In this document: positions 11,401 through 25,200 of the stretch, piece by piece
Position numbering within the stretch: position 1 is the stretch's first letter
How the letters are laid out: each line of letters begins with the position of its first letter
Assembly (NCBI GenBank): GCA_964247055.1
Contig: OZ176050.1
Coordinates: forward strand, 3,844,001 to 3,908,000
Source of the DNA: Paragordius varius
Taxonomy: Eukaryota > Nematomorpha
Length of the DNA stretch: 64,000 nt
Direction of reading: 5' to 3'
Translations under genes and position numbers: made by a program
The notes under the pieces: model-generated
Databases searched by the model: none
What the model saw: the letters and a program-made list of their open reading frames with translations, nothing else
Told to the model about the DNA's origin: nothing

Positions 11401-14400
11401 CTTTATTTCTGCCATTCAATATAATATAAAGAATCGGTTTAAACCAGGGGAATCCAACATGCGACCCGCGAGAAATTTCAAATACAAAATTTTACGAAAT
11501 CTAGAAAAAATTAGTTTCTTAAACAAATTTTCTTATTTTTGGAAATAAACTAACAAAAAAATGTTAAAATAAATATAGTTGTTTAAGAGTCTTGAGACTA
11601 AAATCTAATTAAATGCCCATATATTTACCTAATGTGACTCGCGAAGCCATTTGTGTTGGACACCCCTGGTTTTAACACAAAATATTTTTTCTTAGAGGGC
11701 AATTATTAATACTTAATAGGCTTATATTTGCCAATATATTTAAATCATTATTCATATGAATAATTCATTATATAAAAGCCAATTTAATAATCTTTAGTTG
11801 GTCAACTATTACACTACATTCGACAAATACAGTTTAGAGTTTTTTCTCGTTTTCTTAAAGGGAAAATTATTGCTTTAAGGACCCCTGTAATACAGTATGC
11901 ATTGGTTACTTATTTCATACTATAGTTGGACAATTTGCAACACAATAGGGTATGGAAAAAACAACAAAATGTTGAATAAACAATGTTTTCCTTTCTTTTT
12001 TACATACACTACTGTGTTGCAAGGTGCCCTACTATAGTTTGAATTAAGCAACCATTATTATGCAGACTGTATAATTTTTTTAATCAAGTTTGTTTTTATT
12101 CCTCAAAATTTGATTGCAAATTTTATTAAAATGTCGGTTTAAGTTTAATTCCATAAATTAATCTTAAAATAATCTCATTTACCCGTATATGTAATTGTAA
12201 AACATGATATCCATATCTTTTACAATATTCCATGTAAACGAAACAGATCCTGAAACCTACGAAACAATATCATAAATTTTTTAATTAAATTTATGTACAT
12301 ATTATGTGTAATCAATTAGGGATATGCAGTAATTACATTACATATAACACATAATTTAAGATTCTTATTAATATTGAAAACATTCCTATTGTATTCAGGG
12401 ATTAAGTATTCATTTCATGCTGCAGCATACCTTAAATATGTAGGATAGGATATGATATGAGCTGATAAAAACCTTAAAACCTCGAATAATCTCATATTTT
12501 TTTACTGTTAGATGATAAAATATTTTGATATCAATCTTTTTTTCCTTCTTTTTCTTGAGAAAATAATTAGATTACATAACATTTATTTTGTTATATGTAT
12601 TGTTTCACCTCTCAGGTAAAAACATGAGGGATTAATAGTTTATTGTATGAATATTGTTAAGATCTGGCCTAAGTTTTATGTTTTATATATATGCTGCTAT
12701 GTTGATTTGATTTGATACGTTTAAAATTACATATATTCCATATATGTAAATGAATGATTAATTCTATAAGATAAATATATGATGTTCTTAATGATATTGT
12801 TAGTAACCAGTAAGTCTTATCAATCCTATTAAAATATTTTTAACAATATAACAGTTTTATTGATAAGTTATGCCATGTTAACTTTATTGCACCTGAGAAT
12901 TTACATATATATTTGTAATTGCGGATTGTTTTTTGTTTTTAAGATTGTTAGGATTAAAAATTATCAAAATTATTTGATATTTACCAGAAAATATACTTTA
13001 ATATAATATTTATTTTAATCTATATTTTTTTAAATTATTTAATATTTGTAAAGTTGTATATATAAAAAGTAATTGATTTTCTTCTTAGCGTAATTTGCAA
13101 ATAAAAAGTATAGCCATAAAAATCATACATTGTAGTATGATTGATAGTCAATTATTTATTTACGGTTAAATGATTCTTAGCATTAAATAAAAATGTTTCT
13201 ATGTCATTGAGCCAGATAATTTAAAATATATTATCTATATCAAATAAATTTATTTGACAGGATTTTTTTTAAAAGTAAGAACCGACCGATTGATTAACCT
13301 TTAAGAATATAATAATTTTAATTTTTGAAATTACATCAGATGAATAGGCCAGATATTTAATATGTCAATTTAATGTCTGCTTTTAACTCGAGATAATTGT
13401 ATATAACTGCATTATTTTTTTAAAAATACTTATTTTTTAGTCTAATTATATCTGAAAAATATCTTTTTTATAGAAATTTGGACACTTTAATTGACAACTT
13501 TGTACCTCGTGAATCATACAATTACCCGGGAAAAGATGGTTTCATATTAAAACGAAATAATTTTGAGCGCAATCAAAATGTCAAACCTGACAGCAGACAA
13601 GATTTGACCTTGAAACACTGTCCCTTGTTAGAAAATTGTCATATTGTGAAAAATAGTAAGCTTATTTTGAAATATTGTTTCTTTAAACTTTAGTAAACCA
13701 TATTTCTAAGTTTATAAAGTTTTTAATGTAGTAAATTTAAAAATTTAAATTCTATTAATATGTTTTTAATCAAGATTCTATGTTCTTATTACGAATTGAA
13801 TTATTTTAATATTAAGCTCTGTTTCATAATATTAAATAAATTCTAGGTATATGTGTTTTCATGGATTGGATTAAATTTTTTATCTACACAAAAATCTGTT
13901 TTGAAATTTCGCGTAATATTATTACTAATAATAATAATTGAAGTAATGAAAATGAATTTTTTCAATATTCAGCATAATATGGGATTTTTTTAACTTATAA
14001 TCCATATAAAAATTCTTATTCTGCCATAAGTTCTACTAATCGACAAAAATTAACTAATATAAAATATCTAAAATAACTAAAGTTTTAAATTTTTGACCGG
14101 TTTAAATATAAAAGTCGACAACTTGTTAATTTGAAATCGGAAATCTATATTTTACAAGAAAAAAAACCACAAAATTTACCAATTAGGTTGCTTTTAATAT
14201 TTATCTACAAATAGAAAATTGATAGATTTTTATTAAACTGTTACAATTTTATAACTTTCGCGAGTAACATTTGCCCTAAATATTATTTAAGCGAAGTGGT
14301 TACATTTTAAGTAGGAATACGTCCAGACTCCATCCCTAAAATCCATATGTAAAATAATATTTTAACCATATATGTTATGATAGATGATGAAATACTAAAC

Positions 14401-17400
14401 AAGTTATATGCCATTGCCAAACCTAATGAAATTAAAGTAACTCTTAAGAATGAGTGTGGACTTATTATCCAAGATGGAATCAAACTTTACCGCATTTCAC
14501 AACACAATAATTTATCCATTGGATTACGGATGGAAATGCCTTCAACACTTAGTTACCCTAGTATATATTTGGATATTTGAAAAATATTACATTTTTATAC
14601 TTTTTTTGATTAACGGATAGATGGGGGTAAATGATTCTATAGGTGTTTAAAAAATTTTGCTAGAAATTTAATTTAAATGCTAATGAGAAGAGGAAGACCA
14701 TTAAATTTAAAATGTATATAGTTTTTCTTCGCTTTGGTTATAAAATTTGCTATTACTATTTTTATCCTTAATGATACCAAGAAAATAAATAATTCAAAAG
14801 TAATATAATCATATATTTTTTTATACTTTATAGTTCACATCATGGTGCATAAATTAAATCAATCCCCTACACTTGCTCAATCAAATCCTTCACTTAGTGC
14901 TAAAACCAACACGAAAGATAATTCCACATTGGTTTGGGATCAATCAAAGCCTTCCCACATAAAAAGTGTTGAATCGCATTTAGAAAATACGAAAAAAGAT
15001 GATACAACTTTGCAGAAATCGGAAAAATTTGATTGCGATTTGCATATGGATCCATCTCCTTATGCTAACAATCCAGAAAAAATGGTGTCTGACGATAAAA
15101 TAGATTCAAAAATAAAAATACTTGACATTAAATTGGTTATAAAAGATTGTCAACCAAAATTACATAATGGGCTGTATCACATCAGTTTAAATGGTACCCA
15201 CGATGCAGATGAATTGAAAACAGAAACTTTTGAAATCGAGATTATTACAGGGGAGAAAGAAGGTATTTAAAATATTAATTTAATAAATATTAAATATTTT
15301 TGTGATATTTTATAGGTCTTTCCTAAAAACATTTATTTGTTTAACACTATAAAAAAGCCATTGTAAGTACTTTATAATCAAATATATATAGACAATGTTT
15401 TAACAAGGTTATTTATTTTTGTACATGGTTAATAATTTACGTAATAGTTAATTATTTAGAATATTATTAGATACAATATGTGGCATATTCTTATTAATTC
15501 AGAACATTTGGAATATAATTGACTGTCAATATATGATATGAAATTCCTTATATATCGGTATTATTAGATGCAACTCGCTGTAATGAACTGAATTTTGAAA
15601 AGATGGAACCTCAAACTTTAAAATACGAATCCTCACGCCTACAAACTGCAATCTGGACTGTAAATTTATTGAAATCAATAAAACCACCACCTATGTTTAC
15701 CCTATTCAAGAATGGAATGCGTATGGACCATTTCCTTTTCAATGATTATAATGGGGCAAAACCCAAATATTATTTAGGTACAGTTAGTTTTTGTTGATTA
15801 CATTTAAATTATAAAAATTACCTGGTTTTAAATTGATACTTTGATTTGCCTTAAAATTGTTGTAATTTTTATTAAATTTTTTGTATTTTACATTGGAATG
15901 GTCATTTATTAAACCAAAATTTCATAACTTTTATAGAACCTAGAATGAATGGATTATCCATGATTGTCATCAAACCACAAGAAAATATATATGCACCAGA
16001 ATACTATAAGCAATTCCAAGGCACATATCTTTGTTTAGCTCAAACGTTGACTGGAAAATGTGCATTAGCATTTTTTGGACTGAAAGAACCCGACTCTCAA
16101 AAAACCGGTAAAATATTTTTTCAAAAAAGGTATTTAGTGATCCGAGAATCTAAATTAAAAAAGCGATTAAAATTAATTGTGTTTTGATATAAATTATACT
16201 TTCAATTAAACGAATGATAAAAATAATTAAATATCTGTTTAAGTACATTTCGATATATATGGAATTTATTAAAGAATTTATTGCTTAATTTTTAAAAATT
16301 GCTCCATAGATGATGGATATGTTTTGGAAGCTTCATCGCTTTTGACAAATCAAATTACGAATATGAACACAAGTAAATTATTAATAAAAAATTTTCGCAT
16401 TTAACAAGCTAAAATTTCACTTTATCATAACATTTTTATGTGTCGTTGAGATTGGTTTGATATATATATATTAATAGGTTTTTGACTTTGTTGGTAATAT
16501 ATTTTAAATTGCGCTTTTGCAAATTTAATTACGTAGAAATAGTAAGTAAAGTTATTTCATAATCTAGGCCCTAAAACAACATTTAGATTAATATATATAT
16601 CTATATATAATATTTTAGATCTCAATTTTCGGGTGTATCCATACGGTAGCCAAGAATATGATAAATGTGCATTTTCTGACAACACTGATGATGAAACAAT
16701 CCCACCTTTCCCGCCCGACAGATCAGTTAAAGCTATTCACGAAAGTGTATGTACCCGTTTATACGTTATAGCTGATGCCCCACGTTTAAGCCTTCGTGAA
16801 GCACTGAATACAGAAATGCCTATTTCAACTCCAGATTTTAATGGTGCCATCACTGGGATTATAGGAGGAGTAAATAACGACGATGATGTAAATATATTAG
16901 TTTATTTATTGCATCAAAAATAGTGTTTAAATATAAACTTACAAAATAAGCCATTATTTTATAGGAGTGATAATTTTGTCATGTGTTTTTGCAAAATTAT
17001 AAAAATCAAGAGAAGGATTACATATTAAAAAAGATAGCTTTTAAACATTCTTTTTAGGCCGTTTGTGAATTGTTATTAAATTATTTTATATAATCATTAT
17101 TTAGGTAAAAGATAATACTCAAATCATTTCCGAATCTAATCACACAAATTCACCTAAAATATCGCTTTTGGATCGATTTCCACCTTTTCCACCTATAACG
17201 GGCAATGGTATTGATGTTACTAAGGAAGAATCGCAAACCAAATTAGATAAAAATTTTAAACGCAATTATTTTTATTACACTACGAGTGGTGTTAAACATG
17301 TCCCACAAAATTATTTGAAAGACAAACCACTGTACTATGAATCCAAAGAAAATGATAAAATTATGTTAACCTCAGCAGCTAGCCTTGGTCATACCTTTGA

Positions 17401-20267
17401 TGAAACTGTCCCCATATCTGATCAAGTTATCGTGCACAATGATACAAGTAACGAATCGCAAAAAAATTATATTTTAACTTTTGAGTTAAACCGAAGGATA
17501 GAAATATGACTATTATCTTTTTGATACAAAACTTAAAACAGAAAATGGTTTCAGAAATTCAATCACCTAAATAAATTTATTATTTTTATCTACATTGATG
17601 TTACTATTTTTTGGTTAACTTTTCACATTGTATCAAAAACCTGTGGTTTATATATATATATATATTTAAATTTAAGAAGCAAATGGTTTGAAAAACAATC
17701 GAATTAGAACCGTATTTTTGCTAAAAGAAACTTTAATGATTGAATATTGGAACCGAAACCATTTAAACTTTACATTTGTCTCCTGGTTTACTTTACCAAT
17801 ACAAAAAACATTCGATTAAATTAAATAAATCAACAATTATTATTTAATTGAAATTATATTTTGAAATATAGGCTTATTGTCACCCAAAAATCATTCTATT
17901 GCCTCTATATCCCAATCTTACAATACCATTTCTGAGGACAACAAGGATAATGCCAACACAAAACAAAACTCTAATGAATCCAACATACTAAACAGTTACA
18001 CCAATAATCCCGAAACAATAGATTCTAAAGATTATATCAATACTACAGTTCAAAAACTAAATGCTGTAACTGATCGATTTGGTAATAATGATCAAGCCTA
18101 TGAAATTGAAGATTTTTTCCGTGCACGCAAAAAAGATGCCCTCAATATTATCTACACATCTTTTGCCGCCAATGAACCTTCTTTTCATGAATCCAACCCA
18201 TCGGTTATAGATGATGGCGGTGCAACGAATAGCACCAGTAGTAAAACTTCCTCTCCTAAAAACTACGTTAAACGCCATGATTCTAGTTCTTTACCTCAGA
18301 ATGATTTTGAAAATTATCCCAATAATAGTAAAGAGGATTTGAAAACGACTACTACTCAATCTAACCTAGAGGGCACAACTGTAATTCAAGCTCGAATCCG
18401 TAGAAATTCGTTTTCACCCTCTGTTGCGGCAAATTATTGGCCAACGAGTCAGGAAGGAGCAAATAAAACCAGATATATTAGACGGAGTCCTTTATTTTAT
18501 TCAAACGCTAAAAATAATCAAAATGGTAGCAATAATGGAAATCTTAACAATGGTGGACATTTTGAAAAAGTATCATCACCTGTGAACACTCTGGTGGATG
18601 AAGAAAGGAATAACCCCATATCGGCTAAATTTAATAGCGCCAAAGCAATGTTTGAACAATTGAGTGCAGGGATTAAAGATACGCATGTAAGTTACAAGGA
18701 AAATTAAATTAATATAAATTTACCAATATTTTTTGTTATAAAGGAAACCATATTTTTAAATCCTTGATTTTTTAATACCACCTATATGATTACAATGTTA
18801 ATATCTCTGTTCCTAATTTTTCAATTAGTTTATCAAGGTTTTATATGTTATTTATTTACTTTTGTTTTGTCTTTATAATTTTATTTTGCACTGTATTAAT
18901 TGGTATTTAACATATATTACAAGGATGACCGAGTGTTGCAACATTCCACAAATCATCACCAACTAAACAATGGCCATTTCCATCATACTTTAGCTGGAAC
19001 GAAAATGAATAATTCTTCCTCTTATTCCTCAACCTTTTCCGATGATCTTTCATTCCAAGAGAATAGTGACAACACAAGTTCCAATCTTGACATACGTGTC
19101 AAAAAGGAAACCAATAAAACTAATAAGGTTGTCACATTAATACTTTTTAATTTGTGAACGTCACTGTTTGTTTTGATACAATATACCATATCTTTTTTGG
19201 GGGAGTTTAGTTATTGCATACAAAAGCTGATCATGAAAGCGTCAAGTGGAAAAAGCCTGTAAAAATTCCTACCCCCAACACCACTTGTAATGATTATCCA
19301 AACGTAAAGACTAATGAAAAACCGCATTCTTTAAATGGTTCCTCGTCTTCTTCCCCTTTTGTCTTTACGGATTGGAATCAAAGAAAAAATGATTCAAAAG
19401 TATGTCTGGTTTTTTTTTCATTAACCAATTTTTTGTCATATTTTAACTCACATAATACTTTTTTTCAGAAATATTTTATGGTCGATTCTATTTAAACTTA
19501 ATTACATTTTGTTAAAATAAACGAAAACAAAAGAAAACCAAAATATAAATGGTTTTTAGATGTTTTCGTAGTCTATAAATGGAAATCAAAAATATATAAT
19601 AAAAAATCGACTTAAGTTAAATATTATAAAACCTTTTTAAGGTTAGATATTATATTTATGACCAACTGATTGTAAAACCCGACCCATGCGCTAAAAATAG
19701 TTTTAAGATTTTTATAATATCCAATTGTTCAGTTTCAACAAACATTGCTAAAATCAACGAAATCCTCATCACCCCTTCCGTCCCAAGAGAAATGTCAATT
19801 AGTTTACCACGAAAACATACATGAGTTAGTAGAAAATGGTCACAAAAGTTTTGAATCTATGGAGATACCCAAAAAAGCCATAACAAAAATTATGTCAAAT
19901 CATAATGAATTGGACGGTGATATCAATAATAATTATATTTTACCGTCGATCGATTCAAACTTTGCTTTAAAGCAAAATACTTTAGGTAGTAAAACTGGAA
20001 TAGCTCAGAATATAGGGCATAAAGGTAAAGTTCAAAGGTGCAAAATTATTGTGTATAATCAAAATATTTAATAACGCACATGATAATATATATGAAAGCG
20101 CATCATTAATTTTACCCGATTTAATTTTTATTATGCATTACGAAAATTATAGATTTTTATAACTCAAACGAAATATTATTAGATAATCGTTTTTCCAAAT
20201 TTTTACAGTGAAAAATGTATATGAACTTTTTTATCAAATTACTAATTATAAATCAACGGTATTATGA
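8416..20267 (+). CDS. Large spliced gene: disordered protein with Ig-like segment and PPFPP motifs
   Basis: Fourteen exons join in phase to 1287 codons plus stop: 8416-8876, 13474-13655, 14384-14560, 14834-15262, 15568-15777, 15937-16107, 16310-16372, 16619-16887, 17105-17447, 17872-18686, 18924-19127, 19211-19399, 19733-20024, 20209-20267. Most splice sites are GTAWRN...TTTTAG; the first donor (GTTTTA) and the exon 11 donor (GTTGTC) are weak. Exons 5-6 read as an I-set Ig-like domain (about residues 455-540): PPPMFTLFKNG, later GLSMIVIKP, then GTYLCLAQTLTGKCALAF. Two PPFPP motifs lie near residues 593 and 680. The C-terminal half is S/N/T/K-rich and looks disordered. There is no signal peptide or membrane segment. 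Ig plus proline motifs recall palladin/myotilin-type cytoskeletal proteins, but I cannot name it. Small exons are secure; the link from exon 1 across a 4.6 kb intron is the weakest join. Confidence 0.7.
10470..10611. mobile_element. Tc1/mariner-type MITE, 142 bp, near-perfect TIRs
   Basis: Both ends carry a ~48 bp terminal inverted repeat beginning CAGTAGYGTATGGCATAAAA, with only one mismatch between arms. The element is flanked by TA on each side (10468-10469 and 10612-10613), the target duplication of Tc1/mariner elements. The ~45 bp centre is AT-rich and non-coding. High arm identity suggests a young copy. Confidence 0.85.
11445..11668. mobile_element. hAT MITE, 224 bp, with target site duplication
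   Basis: Ends are CAGGGGAATCCAACATGCGA and, on the complement, CAGGGGTGTCCAACACAAAT. Flanking 8-bp duplications are GTTTAAAC (11437-11444) and GTTTTAAC (11669-11676), one mismatch. 8-bp duplications and CAGGG ends are diagnostic of hAT elements. There is no transposase. A close relative lies in an intron of the SVEP1-like gene (about 30655-30903). Confidence 0.85.
11918..12038. mobile_element. Small inverted-repeat element, Tc1/mariner-like
   Basis: Left arm ACTATAGTTGGACAATTTGC pairs with a right arm whose complement is ACTATAGTAGGGCACCTTGC, followed on both sides by AACACA. Total length is about 120 bp with an AT-rich non-coding centre. TA-rich borders fit Tc1/mariner, but exact ends are uncertain. 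Confidence 0.6.
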
Positions 20268-21217
20268 TTAAAAGAGGCAATTTTGAAATAGTATCACGCA
20301 TCCAAAGCTTATAAAACTCACAATGCATTTTAACAACCTAATTTATTATTAATTATTTGCATGAATTTTTTAATTTATTTTTTAACAAAATTAAATATAC
20401 CAATGAAATATATTATAAAATTTTTACTTGTCAATTGAATGCCTATTGCTTGGTTAGTGTGTCACAAAATAAAATATTAATTTAAAATTTTTATATAGTA
20501 GTTCAAATCAATGGATACATAACTCTAAAAATATGTAATTTTTAAATATAATTTTGTTAAATGCATTCCCCTCCATTGTAATTGAAAGATTATATATTTG
20601 CAAAACATATAAATAAATTATAGCATGCCCTATTTATTAATAAATATAAAATATATATATTAGAATAATTATAGTATAAGTAAAAACTTGCTAGTTTTTA
20701 TTAAATATAACCTGATAACATATCTATAATACAGAAAAATATAAAATATTTTTTTATATTATTACTACAATAATATTTCTCTTTGATGTAAATGGTATCT
20801 GGCTATTATTTAATGGAAAACTAGCAATTTATTTTTACTCTTATTGAGTAAATAATACTGTATGTGCTTAAATAATACTTGGTGTATATGAGGTTAGTAA
20901 TATATATATATATATATATTATTGCATTGTGTTTGTATACAAATGGAAGAACTTATAAGTATAAAAAGTAATGTAATTAATAATTGGAAATATGATCAAG
21001 TGTTTATTTAATTTCAGTTTTCTCCTTAAACAATTGTGGTAAATCTTTCCAACATTTGTAATAAAATGGGTCAAGTTTATGGCTTGTTTCTAGGCCCCAT
21101 TTGCTAACCTTGAGGCCCAAACAGGTCTCAAACATAAATGCCTAGGGATAAATAGTATAGATAAATTATATAAGTTGGCAAATGTTTTATCATGGGTAGT
21201 TTTTTTATATGTGGAGT
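20268..21217. other. Intergenic AT-rich stretch
   Basis: Lies between the end of the large gene and a T2 MITE. It contains a (TA)n run near 20900-20920 and many A/T tracts. No coding frame or structured repeat was seen. Confidence 0.5.
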
Positions 21218-21751
21218 TTAACATTTCATGACCTATTCACTTTTTTGTTCGCAATGACATATTGGGGTAGTTTTTATACCAGAGTCAAACTTGGACATAA
21301 ATTACTTTTTTGAAAGTTATTATTGTTAAATATAATTATAAAACATTGTTCTCCTGTGTTAGATTAAAAAGCTTATATTTTATACATTTTGTTACTTCTA
21401 GCTAAAATAAGACAGCTCCAAAACACGATGGAAATAAACAGCTGTTTTTTTATCAATAAATATCAAGTTTTTATTGGTAAAGTGCAATCTAAAATCTTAT
21501 ATAAGTTAATTATTTTCATTTTATAACATAATATACATTTATTTAAATATTGTAATAGAGATTTAAAAAAATAAAGAAAAAAATGCCTCCGAAAATGTTT
21601 GAGATAAAAAATTTTACATTTTTATATTTTTTTTTAAAAAATTATATTATGCGCCTAAAATGCTAAATAAAACATATTTCTAAATTAAGCCTAATACCTA
21701 TTTTTTAAAATATTAAAACTTACCCCAAAAGTCATGAATTGTTTATATTAA
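21218..21751. mobile_element. TTAA-MITE family T2
   Basis: Starts TTAACATTTCATGACC with GACATATTGGGGTAG shortly inside, and ends near TACCCCAAAAGTCATGAATT followed by TTAA. Related copies lie at 26317-26819 and 53490-53934. It has an inner block AAGACAGCTCCAAAACACGA. No coding capacity. It is distinct from T1 but shares TTAA flanks and GGGGTA inner ends. Confidence 0.65.
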
Positions 21752-21940
21752 TTAGTTACATTATATCTTTATCTAAACTTTAACGGATAATAATTGTATA
21801 AAAGGTGAGCTATTATCAGCTTCCACAATAAAAAATTAGTATAAAATAGCAATGTTACCCGCATTTAAAGCATTTTAAACAACATAATATGGTATAAAAA
21901 TAACTAAAATTAAATTCCATACATCAAATTTTATTTATAT

Positions 21941-22201
21941 CTATCTGGGCCACTTAAGATCAAATTTTTTTATAATAAAGGGTATAAATGTATTTATAAC
22001 CAAAGAATCCGAAGGTAATTTAACAGGAGCCAACGTTGCATTACTGGCCGCTAGGAAGCAATCGAGATCAGGTCCGTGTGGGGTCATGCAACTGTGTAGT
22101 GAAGCGCCCCCGGGTTTAAAACTGCCCTCTTTTTTGGCTTCATACGAACCAAATATAAGGCCCATAAATTCAGACATGCAATTTCCTATATGCATTGATA
22201 G

Positions 22202-22240
<39 letters not shown>

Positions 22241-25200
22241 TATATATATATATGTAAAGAAGTTACATTTAATCTAAACTAGACTTTTAAAATTGACTAA
22301 ACATGAAAAAGAACAAGTACAGTTGGTAAATACTTTTTAGAAGTCTGTAAATCAATTATTAAATATGCAAAAAAAATAAAAACAATGATGGAAAATGGAG
22401 GCACTGCCGCCTAATTCTTTAAACTAATTTAATTTTGCATGTTTGATTAAAATATATTTATTTGTAAATAAAATGAATCAATTTCATGTGAAATAAAAAC
22501 ACAAAAATATTTTAAACATTTCAAAACTAATTCATTATAAATTAAACAGATACTATGATAATAAGGCGGTCTAAAAGTGTGTTCAGCGACGGCCCATCGA
22601 GGGGGAAATATTACAAAATCTGCGATTGCGACTCCTGGCTGATGAGATGGACAAGTTAGCACAGTAAATATGCTTGGATCCTTTTTACAACACAGTATAA
22701 AAATTATTATAATTAAAATAATTATTTTGTTAGTTTTATTTATTCGAAATGTTTTATAATTAAAATATTACAAAAGGGTATGAAAGAGTGTAAAAAGACT
22801 ATATTTTATCAATCTTTCTGCAAAAACAAAATAATTTGCCCTTAGAACTTTATTTACAAATATATCATTACGTATAAAGTATTATATTTTTCCATAAAAA
22901 TCTTACCGGATGATCGAAAGAAACAGCATTTACAGGACAAAATTTGGATAAATCATATTTGTAGGGAACATAGTTTCCGTGCCATGCAACTACATTGTAA
23001 GGTGAATGGTTCTAATACAAAAAAAATATTGATATAATTATTATACAATTCGATGTTTAAAAAACGGTGTTTAGAAAACAAATTTTGTTAAAAATGTTCA
23101 TATATTTTATTTATAATTAATTTGCATTTGTCCAAATGCAAATTTTAAATCGCGTAAAAGCATGTGAATGTAATGCATAATGGCAAATAAATTCTTTCCT
23201 AATTATAATTACCTGTTTGCACACATAGAAATGGTTTTGAAACTTATTGTAAATGTGGTATGGCTCCAAATTATCACGGTGCCTGTCCGAAAGTTCAAAC
23301 CATGCTTGGGGTGTCAGAAAATCGCGTGGGTTTGCCAAACAATTTGCCCCTAAATTAACATTGAAGTATATTATTTTGGTTTAAATAAAATTTTTCCAAA
23401 TTAAATAGGAAATCCAAAACAACCTTTTAAAAAACAAAGGTTCTTAGTAAATTAATTCCTCAATTATTTATTCTATTTTATACATAGTAAGGTTTGTTTT
23501 GTACTAAATTAATTTGGTTAAGAACCGTTTAAAATTGGGAGCAAAATTACAAAACAATTGGTTTCATAAGATTTTCGCGTAACTTTTGCCTGTTGATTAA
23601 ACTAATGATTAAATAAATTCTTTTGTACATAAACAATCAAAAAATTATTCTTCAAAATATGGGTAAGGACATTTTGGGGTTTTAACCATTAATTCATATT
23701 AATGATAATTTCTAACCAAGGTATATTGACTTACCAAACAAATGTATTTTAATTGTGCAAGTGTAAAACATTAAAAATGGGTGTAATTTATAAATTGTTA
23801 AAAAGGATCAAAAAAAATAATTTTCTTGTTTCGGATGTTTGTCATAAATATAAGCGATTCTCAACTATTAATTTATTTAATATTTATTCATATCGGATAT
23901 ATTACTGTTAGCAAATCATAAACCAAAGATTTTGGTCATATTGATACCATAAGCTGTGAAAAATGTGGAAAATGAAAGAGAATTATTAATATTCAAAATA
24001 AATCATCCAATTAAACAAGATAAAATATTAACCTATAGGTCCCAGGTATGGTAATTCGAAATGCCGATCAAAAGTTTCCAAAATATATCCGCGCAACCAT
24101 TCACCGTTCCCTTCAGATTCCATATCAATTGTGAAACGCATACCTAGCTAAAAAAATTTAATCAAATAACACCAATAAAATTCCCTATTTTTGGTTAAAT
24201 AAAGAGTGTCCGAAATTTTTTGTAATTTAATGCTTAATTACTATCTAAATGATCAAAATTATAAACATGAAAAATTTTGCAAATTCAGATTGTGAAATAT
24301 AAAAATATGATAAAAATATAATGTTTACTTAGTAGCGAATTTGTATTAAAATATAATTTTGCATATATTAATACCTGTATTACGCAAATTTCTCCAGGTT
24401 TGACCTCCATTCTCCCAAATTCTGTTTTAATGAACAAAGTCCCATTCTGTGGAACTAAAATAAAAAATTAAAAAAATTGATTCTAAAATCATTAATAACC
24501 AATACTAAAGCGCAAGTTTTACAAAAAATAATTTAAAATAAAAAATAATTAAATCGAAAAATAATTTACTGAAAGAATTTTTGTAATTTCAAATCACCTA
24601 ACCTTTTTAAAAAAAATAAATATTTATATTAATGAGGTACGAACAAAAATAAACCATGCATTAAAAAGGTCATGTTTTAAATAAATGTAAAAAAGCATCA
24701 ACTATTTTGGCAAACGAAATATTTTAAAATGGTTAAAAAAATATAAAATGCTCACCTATTAAAAAATCTCCATCTGAATTGTAAAAAGATCTGTATAACC
24801 AAACATAAACATATAATAGTTAATAAATTTCAAAATAATTAATAAATTAAAGGTAAAAGTCATACAAATAAGTTAAACTAACTATCTTTTTTCAAAACAA
24901 AATTAATATAATTTCATCAAACAAACTAAACTTTAAAATAAAATTAACTTATTATCCATAGATGCGTTGGCGAGATAAATGAAAATATTTACACCATTTC
25001 TCATTGACGGGTCTCCAGCACCACACAAAGTTCTCAAACCTTCGACAAAATTGACTTTTTCCCCGGTAGGTGGATCAAATGGTTCCCATCGAAACTTTAT
25101 TTTTAATAAGAAAATTTAATTAATAGCAAATTATTTTTTCATTTTTACCACGTATGTCATAGTTTCATAAATGACAGTTTTTGTAAAATAAATGGCCAAA

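Larger units (their letters stand above)
8877..13473 (+). other. 4.6 kb first intron of the large gene
   Basis: Very AT-rich DNA with no convincing exon. It holds three small DNA-transposon relatives (10470-10611, 11445-11668, about 11918-12038). The rest (8.9-10.4 kb and 12.1-13.4 kb) shows only A/T runs and TA repeats. If the first exon belongs to another transcript, this becomes intergenic sequence. Confidence 0.5.

Noticed and set aside
11318-11548. 76-codon plus-strand frame
   Set aside because: Runs into the hAT MITE at 11445 and has no coding signature.
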